A stretch of DNA of 64,000 nucleotides from Sutcliffiella horikoshii (GCF_002157855.1 NZ_CP020880.1:1550001-1614000); one strand, 5' to 3'. Shown: positions 37,021 to 45,836, counted from the stretch's first letter. Notes: a model not told the origin generated them from the sequence alone. Numbers and translations are program-made.

Positions 37021-37242
37021 GCATGACACCCTCCTTCATATCTTTCACATGTCGATTATTGATAGTATGAAGTAGGAAGAAAGATTTCATGCAAGTTAGC
37101 GTTTTTAGCAGAAATGAACAGCATATAATGGGAAAAGATAGACAGCGTGTAAATATTACGTAAAAAATCATGTAGAAAGGAGGAGTGGGGGGGTTATTAG
37201 AGAATAGTCTTCTTATCACATTAATTGATGGAGGAAGTTTTA

Positions 37243-38571
37243 ATGGCAAATTTGGAACCGAAAGTACAAAACGGAAGCAATCAAGAAAAACCAAAATCTC
37301 CATGGGCCTTATATTTTTCCCTGCCTATTATTTCTTGGGCTCTTTATGATTTTGCCAATACTATTTTTTCATCCAATATCATTACGATATTTTTCCCTTT
37401 TTATTTACAGGAAGTGATAGGGACAAATGAAAGAATGGATCAAATTGCAAGTACATTTCTATCATATGCAAACGCAACGGCCAGTTTTTTTCTGGTTTTG
37501 TTTTCTCCTTTATTCGGGGTAATGATTGACCGGACAGGAAAAAGGAAAAAATTCATCATTCCTTTTACCTTAATAGCCGTTTTTTCCACTATCTTCATGG
37601 GTGTTTTTGCATCTCTTCAAACTTCCCAAACAATGTTTGGATTACCGGTTAGTTTCATATTAGTGCTCCTATTGTTTGTGGTAGCAAAGTTCTTCTTTCA
37701 TTCCTCCCTCATCTTTTATGACACGATGCTTCCAGACCTGGGGACTAAAAAGGAATTGCCGTTAATATCAGGGTTTGGTATCGCAGTAGGGTATATGGGG
37801 ACATTGCTCGGGCTCACGGTATACCTATATGTGGGGGATAGTGATTTTCATCGGGCTTTTATCCCGACCGGAGTACTATTTCTTTTATTTTCTTTGCCTT
37901 TGTTCTTCATTTTTAAGGAAAAGCCTAAGGAAGTTCAAGAGAAAAAATCATTTTTCAGTGGCTATAAAGAGATCTATCAGACGTTTAAAGAGATGCGTTT
38001 GTATCGACCTGTTTTTCTCTTTATGATTGCGTATTTCTTTATCAATGACGCTATTGCTACGGCGATTGCGATGATGGCTATCTATGCAAGGGCAATCGGA
38101 GGCTTTTCAGCAACTGAATTTATATTGCTTTATTTAGTTTCTACTGTTTCGAGTATTATCGGGTCATTTATCTATGGTTATATCTCAAGAAGTATCGGAT
38201 CAAAACTTGCGGTAGCATCCGTAGCTGGGCTCTTGATAGTGGCATTATGTTTTGCTGTCTTTGCCATCGATCCTTGGATGCTTTGGCTTGCAGGAAGTTT
38301 ATTTGGAGTCGCTCTTGGTGCAACATGGGTAACGTCCAGAACGTTTATCATAGAGCTGACACCAGAAGGGAAAAGAGGGCAGTTCTTCGGACTCTTTGCC
38401 TTTTCCGGTAAAGTTTCCTCCATTGTCGGACCGCTGTTATACGGAACCATCACCTTAGTACTTGCAGGCTACGGAAACCTCGCAAGCCGGACAGCACTTG
38501 GCTCCCTAATCATTCTGGCCTTCATCGGCCTAATCATCACCCTGAGAGTACCATACAAAAAAGAAGCGTAA
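37243..38571 (+). CDS. MFS transporter of the UMF1/Atg22-like group (YxiO-like)
   Basis: This 442-residue protein has twelve membrane helices and the UMF1-family opening SWALYDFANTIFSSNIITIFFPFYL. The MFS loop is GVMIDRTGKRKKFI and the N-terminal tail is long and polar. The substrate is unknown. ATG 37243 has GGAGG eight bases upstream, unlike the earlier in-frame start. The last 42 codons before the stop end mostly in A or C (35 of 42, hand count), unlike the body of the gene; an intergenic repeat pair begins just after it. Confidence 0.9.
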   Translation: MANLEPKVQNGSNQEKPKSPWALYFSLPIISWALYDFANTIFSSNIITIFFPFYLQEVIGTNERMDQIASTFLSYANATASFFLVLFSPLFGVMIDRTGKRKKFIIPFTLIAVFSTIFMGVFASLQTSQTMFGLPVSFILVLLLFVVAKFFFHSSLIFYDTMLPDLGTKKELPLISGFGIAVGYMGTLLGLTVYLYVGDSDFHRAFIPTGVLFLLFSLPLFFIFKEKPKEVQEKKSFFSGYKEIYQTFKEMRLYRPVFLFMIAYFFINDAIATAIAMMAIYARAIGGFSATEFILLYLVSTVSSIIGSFIYGYISRSIGSKLAVASVAGLLIVALCFAVFAIDPWMLWLAGSLFGVALGATWVTSRTFIIELTPEGKRGQFFGLFAFSGKVSSIVGPLLYGTITLVLAGYGNLASRTALGSLIILAFIGLIITLRVPYKKEA

Positions 38572-38588
38572 GTAAGCTTCTTTTTTTT
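38561..38588 (+). terminator. Terminator of the UMF1-type MFS gene
   Basis: AAAGAAGC pairs with GCTTCTTT followed by T residues; the left arm includes the last codons. Confidence 0.85.
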
Positions 38589-38591
38589 ATA

Positions 38592-38760
38592 AATAAGAGA
38601 GTATAAAATCCGGTTGATTTCCGTTCCAGGCGCTTCGCTTGCCTGCGGGCGGTCCGTGAGCCTCCTCACTTCGTTGCGGGGTCTCACCTGTCCCTTCCTC
38701 CCGCGGGCGTCTTCGCGCCTTCCACTGCAATCAACAAGATAACTTCATTAACTTTTAGGA
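38592..38760 (-). repeat. ~125-bp repeat, copy 6 (orientation B)
   Basis: Left flank AGAGAGTATAAAATCCGG, body TTGATTTCCGTTCCAGGCGC to CACTGCAATCAACAAG, right flank ATAACTTCATTAACTT. Together with copy 7 it forms the best-preserved inverted pair in the window. Confidence 0.9.
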
Positions 38761-38827
38761 TTTCCTAAGAGGTATGGTATTTCCCTGAGTTAACTGTATA
38801 AGTAATAACGTTTCGTTCTAGTGATCT

Positions 38828-39010
38828 AGAGCTGTTGATTGGAGCAAAAGGCGAAGACTCCTGAGGGAGATAGTGCTAGGTGGAGACCCCGCAGGCGGAG
38901 CCGAGGAGGCTCCAGCAGCGCCCCTAGGAAAGCGAAGCCATTTGCGGAAATCAACAACGGAGCTTAACCAATTATTTTAAAAGGTCCGGGCAGTTTTGCT
39001 TGGTTCTTTT
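38828..39010 (+). repeat. ~125-bp repeat, copy 7 (orientation A) with conserved tail
   Basis: Body from AGCTGTTGATTGGAGC to GCGGAAATCAACAACGG, then a tail AACCAA...CCGGGCAGTTTTGC that recurs after the chimeric copy at 6.9 kb. The shared tail shows that the mobile or duplicated unit is larger than the palindrome. Confidence 0.9.
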
Positions 39011-39149
39011 AGTATTCTATTTTAATTATCTATTTATAATAAATATAATCTGGTTGACAGCAAATAATGATATGAATATAATATAAAATGTATTAAATAA
39101 TAATTATTATAAAAAGATAACTCATATAATAAAAAAGGGAGAGAGTAGA

Positions 39150-39596
39150 ATGAAATTAAGAGAACAAATGCCTGAACTAACAGGCGCAACAGAATGGATC
39201 AATGAAGAAATTACAATGGACGAGCTAAAGGGGAAAGCGACCCTTATCCACTTCTGGTCAGTAAGCTGCCACCTTTGTAAGGAAGCAATGCCTGAAATCA
39301 ATGAACTGCGTGACGAATATGACGACGACTTGAATGTAATCGCAGTACACATGCCACGTTCAGAAGATGACCTTGATATCGGCGTAATTCGTTCCATGGC
39401 AATGGGCCACGACATCACACAACCAATTTTTGTAGATAGTGAACATAAACTAACAGAAGCATTCGAAAACAAATACGTACCAGCTTACTATGTATTTGAC
39501 GAAGAAGGAAAACTCCGCCATTTCCAAGCAGGCGGAAGCGGAATGAAAATGCTAAAAAAACGCATCAACCGCGTTTTAGGCATAGAAGAAAAATAA
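39150..39596 (+). CDS. Cytosolic thioredoxin-like (TlpA/ResA-type) protein
   Basis: This 148-residue protein has the thioredoxin fold with active site SCHLC (Cys-His-Leu-Cys) after FWSVSC, and the cis-proline in YVPAYYVF. It resembles redoxin/TlpA proteins, but no signal peptide or membrane anchor is present, so it is probably cytosolic. Codon third positions are mostly A/C, compatible with high expression or with local mutation bias. It stands alone between a repeat pair and a terminator. Confidence 0.88.
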   Translation: MKLREQMPELTGATEWINEEITMDELKGKATLIHFWSVSCHLCKEAMPEINELRDEYDDDLNVIAVHMPRSEDDLDIGVIRSMAMGHDITQPIFVDSEHKLTEAFENKYVPAYYVFDEEGKLRHFQAGGSGMKMLKKRINRVLGIEEK

Positions 39597-39610
39597 AAGA
39601 TCAACAGTCC

Positions 39611-39644
39611 AAGAGAAACCATAAATACGGTTTCTCTTTTTTTG
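39611..39644 (+). terminator. Terminator of the thioredoxin-like gene
   Basis: AAGAGAAACC pairs with GGTTTCTCTT, followed by T residues. Confidence 0.9.
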
Positions 39645-39720
39645 TCTGAATAAAAGCATGAACTTCCCACATATACATAGCTATAGAGTTTTATCGAGAA
39701 ATTAACTGGGGAGGAGGCTG

Positions 39721-40149
39721 ATGAAAAAAAAGCATACAAACCCATGGGAAACAATGAACGATAAAATTGACGAAGTATTGGGAGATAAGTTTTGGAAAGA
39801 TATGCTTCCTGTCATGCCAAAACGTATCCCTCTTATCGACATCATGGAAACCGAAGACAAAGGACTAATAATAATGGAACTTCCCGGATTGAAATCTGCT
39901 GAAGACATCCAAATCTCCGTCAGAAACAATCAATTATTCATTAAAGGCAGCATTCCATACCCCTACCCCATTCCAAGAGAAAACTTACTACAGGGAGAAA
40001 GATTTTTCGGTGACTTTCAGCGTGTTGTTCAAATCCCTTTTTCGTTTGTACCAGAGAAATTGACCGCACAATACAAACAAGGTTTACTAACGCTCATATT
40101 TCAAAAAAATGCACAAGATGTATCAGTTGAGATAGATTTTATAGAATAA
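39721..40149 (+). CDS. Hsp20/alpha-crystallin-like (CotM-like) protein
   Basis: This 142-residue protein has a compact alpha-crystallin domain (about 37-135): PLIDIMETEDKGLIIMELPGL, DIQISVRNNQLFIKG, GDFQRVVQIPF and YKQGLLTLIF. These are the strand motifs of small heat-shock proteins. Short flanks suggest a coat-associated CotM-type protein rather than a soluble chaperone. It heads a run of GerP-like spore genes (26 bases to the next), so a spore-coat role is the best inference. GAGGAGG precedes the ATG. Confidence 0.85.
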   Translation: MKKKHTNPWETMNDKIDEVLGDKFWKDMLPVMPKRIPLIDIMETEDKGLIIMELPGLKSAEDIQISVRNNQLFIKGSIPYPYPIPRENLLQGERFFGDFQRVVQIPFSFVPEKLTAQYKQGLLTLIFQKNAQDVSVEIDFIE

Positions 40150-40174
40150 TTATATTTTGTAAGGAGGGGGCAGC

Positions 40175-40381
40175 TTGAAGTTTGAGGTGAAGGATTTTAA
40201 AGTGGACATTCTGATGAACTCATCCTCTTTAAATAAAGGGAAAAATGTAAGTTGGAATACGAAGTCAACACAAAAGGAAAATCAAGGTTTTGGAATACTT
40301 TCAGGTGAAAGGAACTCTATCCGACAATCAAGTAATACAGTAAAAAGCCAAAGTGGCGGCAACGAACAAACTTCATCCTAA
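40175..40381 (+). CDS. GerPA/GerPF-like small spore protein 1
   Basis: This 68-residue protein shows a GerPA/GerPF-like layout: a short beta start (KFEVKDFKVDIL), a Ser/Asn-rich middle and a Gly block (ENQGFGILSGERNSI), then a polar tail. The match to canonical GerPA is weak, but the same block order recurs in the three similar genes nearby (40805, 41101, 41356). TTG start with AGGAGG upstream. A role in coat permeability to germinants is inferred from the family. Confidence 0.6.
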   Translation: MKFEVKDFKVDILMNSSSLNKGKNVSWNTKSTQKENQGFGILSGERNSIRQSSNTVKSQSGGNEQTSS

Positions 40382-40397
40382 ATGGTTGTGATTATTT

Positions 40398-40808
40398 ATG
40401 TCTAACAATGATGAAATGGAAAGAAGGATTCAAGATTTAGAAGCAAAAATTGAGCAACTTACCACACAATTTAATAAGATGAATGATACAAAACAGCAGG
40501 TTGTCCACTATCATATCAAAACATTAGAAATACAAAATGCTCAAATTGATAAACTAAATTATCATCTCGATAGTATCGGTATCGAACAACTTAGCGGTAC
40601 GTTAAATATAGGGAACAATTTTGACGCTAAACAGCAAACTCCCATAAAGGAACCTCAAAAAAATAAAGAAACTAACGAAAAAAATAGCCGATCCTATCGT
40701 CCTTTAAAAAAACAAAAAAATAAAAGCGAGGAAAGCCAGCACATAAGTGTGACAAATAGAAAAAACGGATTATCCGTAAAAATCAATGGGAAGGAGGAGA
40801 GTGGATGA
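40398..40808 (+). CDS. GerPC-like coiled-coil spore protein
   Basis: This 136-residue protein has an N-terminal coiled coil (about 4-58) followed by KLNYHLDSIGIEQLSGTLNIG. That segment closely follows the GerPC signature, in which a helix leads into ExLxGTLNIGL. The C-terminal half is Lys/Asn/Glu-rich and probably disordered. It lies between two GerPA-like genes and overlaps the next start (ATGA). The position supports a spore-coat assembly role. Confidence 0.7.
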   Translation: MSNNDEMERRIQDLEAKIEQLTTQFNKMNDTKQQVVHYHIKTLEIQNAQIDKLNYHLDSIGIEQLSGTLNIGNNFDAKQQTPIKEPQKNKETNEKNSRSYRPLKKQKNKSEESQHISVTNRKNGLSVKINGKEESG

Positions 40809-41104
40809 GCGATTATTCGCCTAATTTCTTCATAGGAAGCATCCGGATCGGAGTAGTGGAAAGTGCTTCTTGTATCAACATGGGGAACAATTACCCTTCC
40901 CAGTTTCAAAGTCATAAAAAGCATAACCAAGGGGTGGGAAACATAAGTGGCGATGAAAATGATATTCATGGAACGAAAAGCCAGGTTAGTGACTCTTCCT
41001 TTATTGATATGTTTGAGCAAACAGAAGATCAAGAATTGCCACAATGGCTGCAAAATGTAATAAAAGAAAAGGAGGGCATGCATGCCGAAGAGAAAACCGA
41101 TTAA
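40805..41104 (+). CDS. GerPA/GerPF-like small spore protein 2
   Basis: This 99-residue protein opens with NFFIGSIRIGVVESASCINMGNN, and the Gly block GVGNISGDENDI follows. This is the clearest GerPA/GerPF-like copy in the cluster. An acidic helical tail is added. It shares ATGA with the gene before it and overlaps the 3' end of the convergent gene by four bases. GGAGGAG lies five bases upstream. Confidence 0.65.
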   Translation: MSDYSPNFFIGSIRIGVVESASCINMGNNYPSQFQSHKKHNQGVGNISGDENDIHGTKSQVSDSSFIDMFEQTEDQELPQWLQNVIKEKEGMHAEEKTD

Positions 41105-41343
41105 TTGCTAGATTTATTCTGTACCGGCATATCCACCACATCAGGATCGTGGACGATATTTAGATTGGAATCAGAATCATTAAATTCTCCCGCTACCACA
41201 CCAAACCCCATATTTGTTTTTTGGTAGGTGCTCCAATTGGCCTGCATGTTTTCTCCTGTAAATATCCCGGAACAATTCATAATGGACATGACTTCAATTT
41301 TATCAAGCAGTATGTGAATTTGCGACGAATGATTTCTTGTCAA
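41101..41343 (-). CDS. GerPA/GerPF-like small spore protein 3
   Basis: This 80-residue protein has the segment IHILLDKIEVMSIMNCSG, then FTGEN, WSTYQKTNMGFGVVAGEFND and an acidic tail. That is the same block order as its neighbours. TTG start with AAGGGGG upstream. It is transcribed convergently to the upstream cluster and follows another member on the same strand by 12 bases, so the locus consists of two facing spore operons. Confidence 0.6.
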   Translation of the reverse strand: MTRNHSSQIHILLDKIEVMSIMNCSGIFTGENMQANWSTYQKTNMGFGVVAGEFNDSDSNLNIVHDPDVVDMPVQNKSSN

Positions 41344-41355
41344 AATAACGCCCCC

Positions 41356-41601
41356 TTAAAATTGTGCCGTCGGTTGCGGGTTGTTGATTTCTGGATTCGC
41401 AATGGAAGTATCAACACCGTCTGCATCAAATACTACGTTACAAACATTCGTAACTGCTACTGCTCCTATTTCAATTCCATTCCCCATGTTGATTTTCCCC
41501 TGAGTGCTCCAATCCGGTTGGTTGTTCTGACCTGTGGAAACGGCAGAACTCTGGCTGATGCTGTTGACATTTATTTGATTAAAGATGATGGAAACTGGCA
41601 A
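41356..41601 (-). CDS. GerPA/GerPF-like small spore protein 4
   Basis: This 81-residue protein opens VSIIFNQINVNSISQSSAVS, and TGQNNQ, WSTQGKINMGNGIEIG and a tail with DADGVDTS follow. Block order matches the other three GerPA-like genes. The TTG at 41601 is preferred because GGAGGG lies six bases upstream; an in-frame ATG 63 bases earlier lacks such a site. It is the first gene of the minus-strand pair. Confidence 0.6.
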   Translation of the reverse strand: MPVSIIFNQINVNSISQSSAVSTGQNNQPDWSTQGKINMGNGIEIGAVAVTNVCNVVFDADGVDTSIANPEINNPQPTAQF

Positions 41602-41805
41602 TTTGAACCCTCCAATCGTGGCATTTCGGACTTCTTTAATGTAAGGTATTCCTTTAAAACGCATAACGTGAAGAAAGTGATAAATTAACAGAAAATAAAA
41701 AATGTTTGTTGAAAATAAAAAACAGTATGATACTATGTAATTACGGCATAATTAAGGAATATTTCCTTTATTGGATAATACAACTTGAAAGGACGTGTTA
41801 CATAG

Positions 41806-43008
41806 ATGGATTTAACGATACCAGCAATGGATGAACTCTTGTTTAAACAGCTAATTGAGTTCAGAAGAGATGTACATCAGTTTCCTGAAATCAGCGGCGA
41901 AGAATATGAAACCTCTAAAAAAATACAAGCGCAACTTAGTAAACATGACATCCCTTTTCAAACAGGTTTTGCCAAGACAGGTGTTCTTGGAATAATTAAA
42001 GGTGCAAAACCGGGTCCTACAGTTGCATTAAGGGCGGATATTGATGCTTTGCCTATTACGGAGAAAACGGACCTGCCATTTGCTTCTCTTAAACCAGGAA
42101 GCATGCATGCCTGTGGACATGATGCCCACACGACGATGCTTTTAGGCGCAGGGATTTTATTAAATCAATATAAACATGACCTGGCTGGAACGGTGCTTTT
42201 GGTCTTTCAACCTGCAGAAGAAGCTTCACCAAATGGTGGTGCGAAACCGATGATGGATGACGGAGTGTTTGATGAATATGTCCCGGATGTTATTTTTGGA
42301 CAACATGTTTGGCCCGATCTACCTGTAGGCCAGATTGGTATTCGGTCTAAAGAAATGATGGGGGCAACAGATCGATTTAAAGTGGTGATAAATGGTTCCG
42401 GTGGTCATGCCAGCATGCCGCATCAAACAAATGACGCCATAATTGCAGCTAACCATATGGTGACCATACTACAAACCATCGTGAGCAGGAATGTGAACCC
42501 TATTGATGCAGCCGTTGTAACGGTCGGAAGAATAGAAGGCGGATACAGGTATAATGTGATAGCTGATACCGTAACGCTGGAAGGTTCCATTCGCACCTAC
42601 AAAGAAGAAACAAAAGCCAGAGTAAAAGAAAGATTCTTTGAAGTAGTGGAACTTACTGCAAAAGCAATGGGTGCAACTGCAGATATTGAATATATTGATG
42701 GATATGAAGCAACCATTAATATGCCTGAATGGGCAGAGGTCGTAAAAGAAACGGCCAACAAATTACTGGGATCTGAAGATGCAACCCCAACTGTCGATCC
42801 GTCACTTGGAGGAGAAGACTTTTCCAGATTTCTTAACAGGTATCCAGGAGCCTTCTTCTGGCTGGGTTCAGCCGTTGAAGGTAGAGAAGTTCAAAAACCT
42901 CTCCATGACCCTAAATTTGAATTCAATGAAAAAGCCCTGCCAATAGGTGTGAACATGCTCGTTGAGGTCACATTAAACGCACTGGAAAAACTCCAACATA
43001 AAAACTAG
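41806..43008 (+). CDS. M20-family amidohydrolase 1
   Basis: This 400-residue metallo-amidohydrolase has M20D features: HQFPEISGEEYET, ALRADIDALPI, the metal ligands in MHACGHDAHTTMLLG, FQPAEE (catalytic Glu), GQHVWPDLPVG, and a lid domain with GGHASMPHQTNDAI. Family members cleave N-acyl or aryl-amide bonds of amino acids. It lies 15 bases before an AbgA-like paralogue and in the same cluster as an AbgT transporter, so an aminobenzoyl-glutamate or related amide is a plausible substrate. Confidence 0.92.
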   Translation: MDLTIPAMDELLFKQLIEFRRDVHQFPEISGEEYETSKKIQAQLSKHDIPFQTGFAKTGVLGIIKGAKPGPTVALRADIDALPITEKTDLPFASLKPGSMHACGHDAHTTMLLGAGILLNQYKHDLAGTVLLVFQPAEEASPNGGAKPMMDDGVFDEYVPDVIFGQHVWPDLPVGQIGIRSKEMMGATDRFKVVINGSGGHASMPHQTNDAIIAANHMVTILQTIVSRNVNPIDAAVVTVGRIEGGYRYNVIADTVTLEGSIRTYKEETKARVKERFFEVVELTAKAMGATADIEYIDGYEATINMPEWAEVVKETANKLLGSEDATPTVDPSLGGEDFSRFLNRYPGAFFWLGSAVEGREVQKPLHDPKFEFNEKALPIGVNMLVEVTLNALEKLQHKN

Positions 43009-43023
43009 GAGGCGGATATTAAT

Positions 43024-44328
43024 ATGGCGATAGACGTTTCAGATTTTGTTTCTTCCATATCGGATTCTTTGATCTCTTGGCGCAGACATTTACACAAGTT
43101 TCCCGAACTGGGTTGGACCGAATATGAGACAACCTACCTCATTGCGAAGGAGCTTGATAAGCTTGGCTATCCTCTATCCTTAGGTAAGGATGCCTTAGTG
43201 TCCGAAGAGAGAATGGGCGTTCCGAATCATGATGTTCTTCGTAACGCTGAAAATAAAGCTCTCCAAAACGGTGTACCTGCAGAATGGATGTCAAAAATGA
43301 AGGGTGGTCATACTGGTGTAGTTGCCAGACTTGATACTGGGAGGCCTGGGAAGCATATAGCACTTCGTTTTGATATTGATGCACTTCCGATATTGGAGAA
43401 TAAATGGTCATCTAAAGATCATTTCCCGACTATACATGGATTTTCATCACAATGGCCAAATGTGATGCACGCATGCGGTCATGATGGACATGCGGCAATA
43501 GGACTCGGTTTAGCCACTTTTCTTTCAACCTATCAAGAAAAGTTATCAGGAACCTTTACTCTCCTCTTTCAACCTGCAGAAGAGGGAAGCAGAGGGGCAA
43601 AATCAATGGTCTCAAAAGGTTGGTTGGATGATGTGGATGTATTCTTAAGTGGGCACATCGGGATCGCTCCGATGCAGATTGGTGAGGTAGTTGCTTCTGC
43701 ACATGGATTTCTAGCTACATCTAAACTTGATGTTTTATTCAACGGGAAGTCTGCACACGCAGGTGTGGAACCCCAAGAAGGTAGAAATGCCTTGCTTGCT
43801 GCAGCCTCAGCATCCATACACCTTCATGCTATCCCAAGGCACTCAGGAGGAGAAACGAGAATAAACGTCGGCACACTTCAAGCAGGTAGCGGTAGAAATG
43901 TCATTCCGGATCATGCGGCAATGTCATTGGAAACGCGCGGGGAAACAAGCATCCTCAATCAATATATGGAGGACGAAGCTACTAAGATCATTCAACATTC
44001 CGCTGCAATCTATGGTGTAGATTGTGACATCCAGTTAGTAGGTAAAGGAATAGAAGCTTCCTCAGAGCAAGGATGGAAAGAGTTCTTGGATGATGCAACA
44101 AAGAGCAGCAAGCGGGTGAAGAAGGTAACAGAAACGTTACCACTTAAGGCATCAGAGGATGCAGCGTATATGCTCAATCATGTAAGAGACCGGGGAGGGA
44201 AAGCCACTTATTTTATCTTCGGTACACCACTTGCGGCTGGCCATCATCATCCACTATTTGATTATGATGAAAAGGTTCTTGACGTGGCACTTGACGTATA
44301 CATCTCCTCTATTCTATCTTTATCCTAG
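43024..44328 (+). CDS. M20-family amidohydrolase 2 (AbgA-like)
   Basis: This 434-residue protein has the length and layout of AbgA, one subunit of p-aminobenzoyl-glutamate hydrolase. Its features are WRRHLHKFPELGWTEYET, the insertion with KMKGGHTGVVA, ALRFDIDALPI, MHACGHDGHAAIGLG, FQPAEEGSRGAKSM and SAHAGVEPQEGRNALLAA. The long insertion between the first two blocks is typical of the Abg group. In E. coli AbgA pairs with AbgB; here the preceding M20 protein could be the partner. GGAGG lies before the ATG. Confidence 0.88.
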   Translation: MAIDVSDFVSSISDSLISWRRHLHKFPELGWTEYETTYLIAKELDKLGYPLSLGKDALVSEERMGVPNHDVLRNAENKALQNGVPAEWMSKMKGGHTGVVARLDTGRPGKHIALRFDIDALPILENKWSSKDHFPTIHGFSSQWPNVMHACGHDGHAAIGLGLATFLSTYQEKLSGTFTLLFQPAEEGSRGAKSMVSKGWLDDVDVFLSGHIGIAPMQIGEVVASAHGFLATSKLDVLFNGKSAHAGVEPQEGRNALLAAASASIHLHAIPRHSGGETRINVGTLQAGSGRNVIPDHAAMSLETRGETSILNQYMEDEATKIIQHSAAIYGVDCDIQLVGKGIEASSEQGWKEFLDDATKSSKRVKKVTETLPLKASEDAAYMLNHVRDRGGKATYFIFGTPLAAGHHHPLFDYDEKVLDVALDVYISSILSLS

Positions 44329-44371
44329 AATAGAAAAGTGTGGTATATCTGCTTTATTATGAGGTGAAGAA

Positions 44372-45682
44372 GTGAAAGTTAAAATAGGTATAATCGGTCC
44401 AAGTGATTCCACCGAGAGAATCATGTTAGTCGGAAAAGAATTTAAGAATGTTGAATTGTTTTCTTTTCCATATACAGCACTAGAAGAAATCGATTTAATC
44501 ATCAATAATAACAAGGGATCAGTCGATCAATGGATGTTTTCTGGTCAAGTTCCCTTCACATATGCAATGTCTCGGGATTTGTTGAAAAAGAATGAGGGTG
44601 GATTCGCTGAACTTTATGGCTCTAGTTTTCTTGGGACCCTTTTAGAAGCTCAAGTGAAGGAAGGAAAGATCCTCAAAACAGTTAGCCTTGATACAATCAG
44701 GCAAGACAGAATTGAGATGAACAAAAACTTTTTCTCTCTTCAAGCAATAAACTTCCATTCCTATTCCTATGAAGGAATTGTAGCGGTAGAAGACTTAGTT
44801 TCTTTTCATCAAGAATTATATGAAAAGAAAGAAATCGAAGTTGCCTTTACTTGTATACAGGCCGTCTATAGAAAACTGAGGAAACTAAACATCCCTTGCT
44901 TTCGGGTAATACCGTCCGACCTTGCCATATTGTCTAGCCTGGAAATATTGATTGAACGGGCACATTCATTGCGATATAGAAAATCCCAGATTGCCATTCT
45001 AGGAATTGAAGTCATTCATACAAAAGCTTCGCTTGAAGAAATGCACTACTCTCATAAAATGAAAATTAAGGAGCTTGAGTTAAAAAGATTAATGCTCCGA
45101 TTTGCAGAAGAGGTAAATGGTTCTTTTGTACAATTTGGTGACGGACTTTTCTTTCTCTTCACAACAAGAGGGGAGCTTGAGTGGCATATTGAAGGAGAGT
45201 CACTACTTCAATTGGTAGAGGATATCAAAGTGCAAAGTGGACTGAAAGTAAGGTTAGGACTGGGATTTGGTGAGACGGTACTAGCAGCAGAAGAAAATGT
45301 AAGGCAGGCGTTTCACCATGCACGAGAACAGGATTCCTCTACACTAGTTTGTGTTAACGAAGACCGAGAAGTCACTGAATTCTTTGGTTCGTCCGACAGG
45401 CTTTCTTTTCAATCACGCTCACTTGGGGAAGAGTGGGAAGAAAAGCTCAAAGATCTTACTATTAGTCCGACGATTGTTTCTAGAATAAAGTCATTGGCAC
45501 ATTACTATCAAAAAGATGTCGTCACATCACAAGACCTGGCAAGTTGGCTGAAAAGTACGGAAAGAAATGCAAGGAGAATACTTACTGAAATGGAACGGTC
45601 GGGCCTTATAAAAGTCTCTGGGGAAGAACAATCTGGACATCGTGGCAGACCGAGAAAAATATACAAACTATCTTTTTTGTGA
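44372..45682 (+). CDS. Transcriptional regulator with effector, GGDEF-like and winged-helix parts
   Basis: This 436-residue protein has three parts. An N-terminal alpha/beta region (about 1-190) is reminiscent of ligand-sensing regulator domains. A middle domain (about 200-340) has a degenerate cyclase/GGDEF-like core (KVRLGLGFGETVLAAEENVRQAFHHA). A C-terminal winged helix (about 370-430) carries TSQDLASWLKSTERNARRIL and GHRGRPRKIYKL. Its place between the hydrolases and AbgT suggests that it controls this cluster in response to the substrate. GTG start with GAGGTG upstream. Confidence 0.75.
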   Translation: MKVKIGIIGPSDSTERIMLVGKEFKNVELFSFPYTALEEIDLIINNNKGSVDQWMFSGQVPFTYAMSRDLLKKNEGGFAELYGSSFLGTLLEAQVKEGKILKTVSLDTIRQDRIEMNKNFFSLQAINFHSYSYEGIVAVEDLVSFHQELYEKKEIEVAFTCIQAVYRKLRKLNIPCFRVIPSDLAILSSLEILIERAHSLRYRKSQIAILGIEVIHTKASLEEMHYSHKMKIKELELKRLMLRFAEEVNGSFVQFGDGLFFLFTTRGELEWHIEGESLLQLVEDIKVQSGLKVRLGLGFGETVLAAEENVRQAFHHAREQDSSTLVCVNEDREVTEFFGSSDRLSFQSRSLGEEWEEKLKDLTISPTIVSRIKSLAHYYQKDVVTSQDLASWLKSTERNARRILTEMERSGLIKVSGEEQSGHRGRPRKIYKLSFL

Positions 45683-45728
45683 GTGAAGGGGAAATCGCAG
45701 TTAGATTTCCCATTTCTCAAAAACGGAT

Positions 45729-45797
45729 GAAATAACTGAAAATTTATTATATTATAAATGGAACGAATGTTGCGATTGGAATTTATCAGTTATTTTC
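45729..45797 (+). promoter_or_regulatory. Inverted repeat flanking the abgT promoter region
   Basis: GAAATAACTGA (45729-45739) and TCAGTTATTTTC (45786-45797) are nearly perfect inverted repeats 46 bases apart. They bracket an AT-rich TATATTATAAAT stretch that could hold the promoter. They are candidate operators for the adjacent regulator, which would need DNA looping or two half-sites. Confidence 0.45.
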
Positions 45798-45836
45798 GGA
45801 ACAAAAAAGGAACTATACCTAAAAGGAGTGAGGAAA

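Noticed and set aside
37082-37242. A small gene in the gap before the UMF1-type MFS gene
   Set aside because: GGAGGAG at about 37179-37185 is followed by a G-run and stops in all frames before any sensible product.
39150-39596. A/C-ending codons of the thioredoxin-like gene as another REP footprint
   Set aside because: The bias is gene-wide and milder, compatible with high-expression codon choice, and no hairpin is near.
40694-41688. Long open frames opposite the GerP-like genes (40694-41083 minus, 41221-41688 plus)
   Set aside because: They are antisense shadows of genes with good ribosome binding sites and family motifs.
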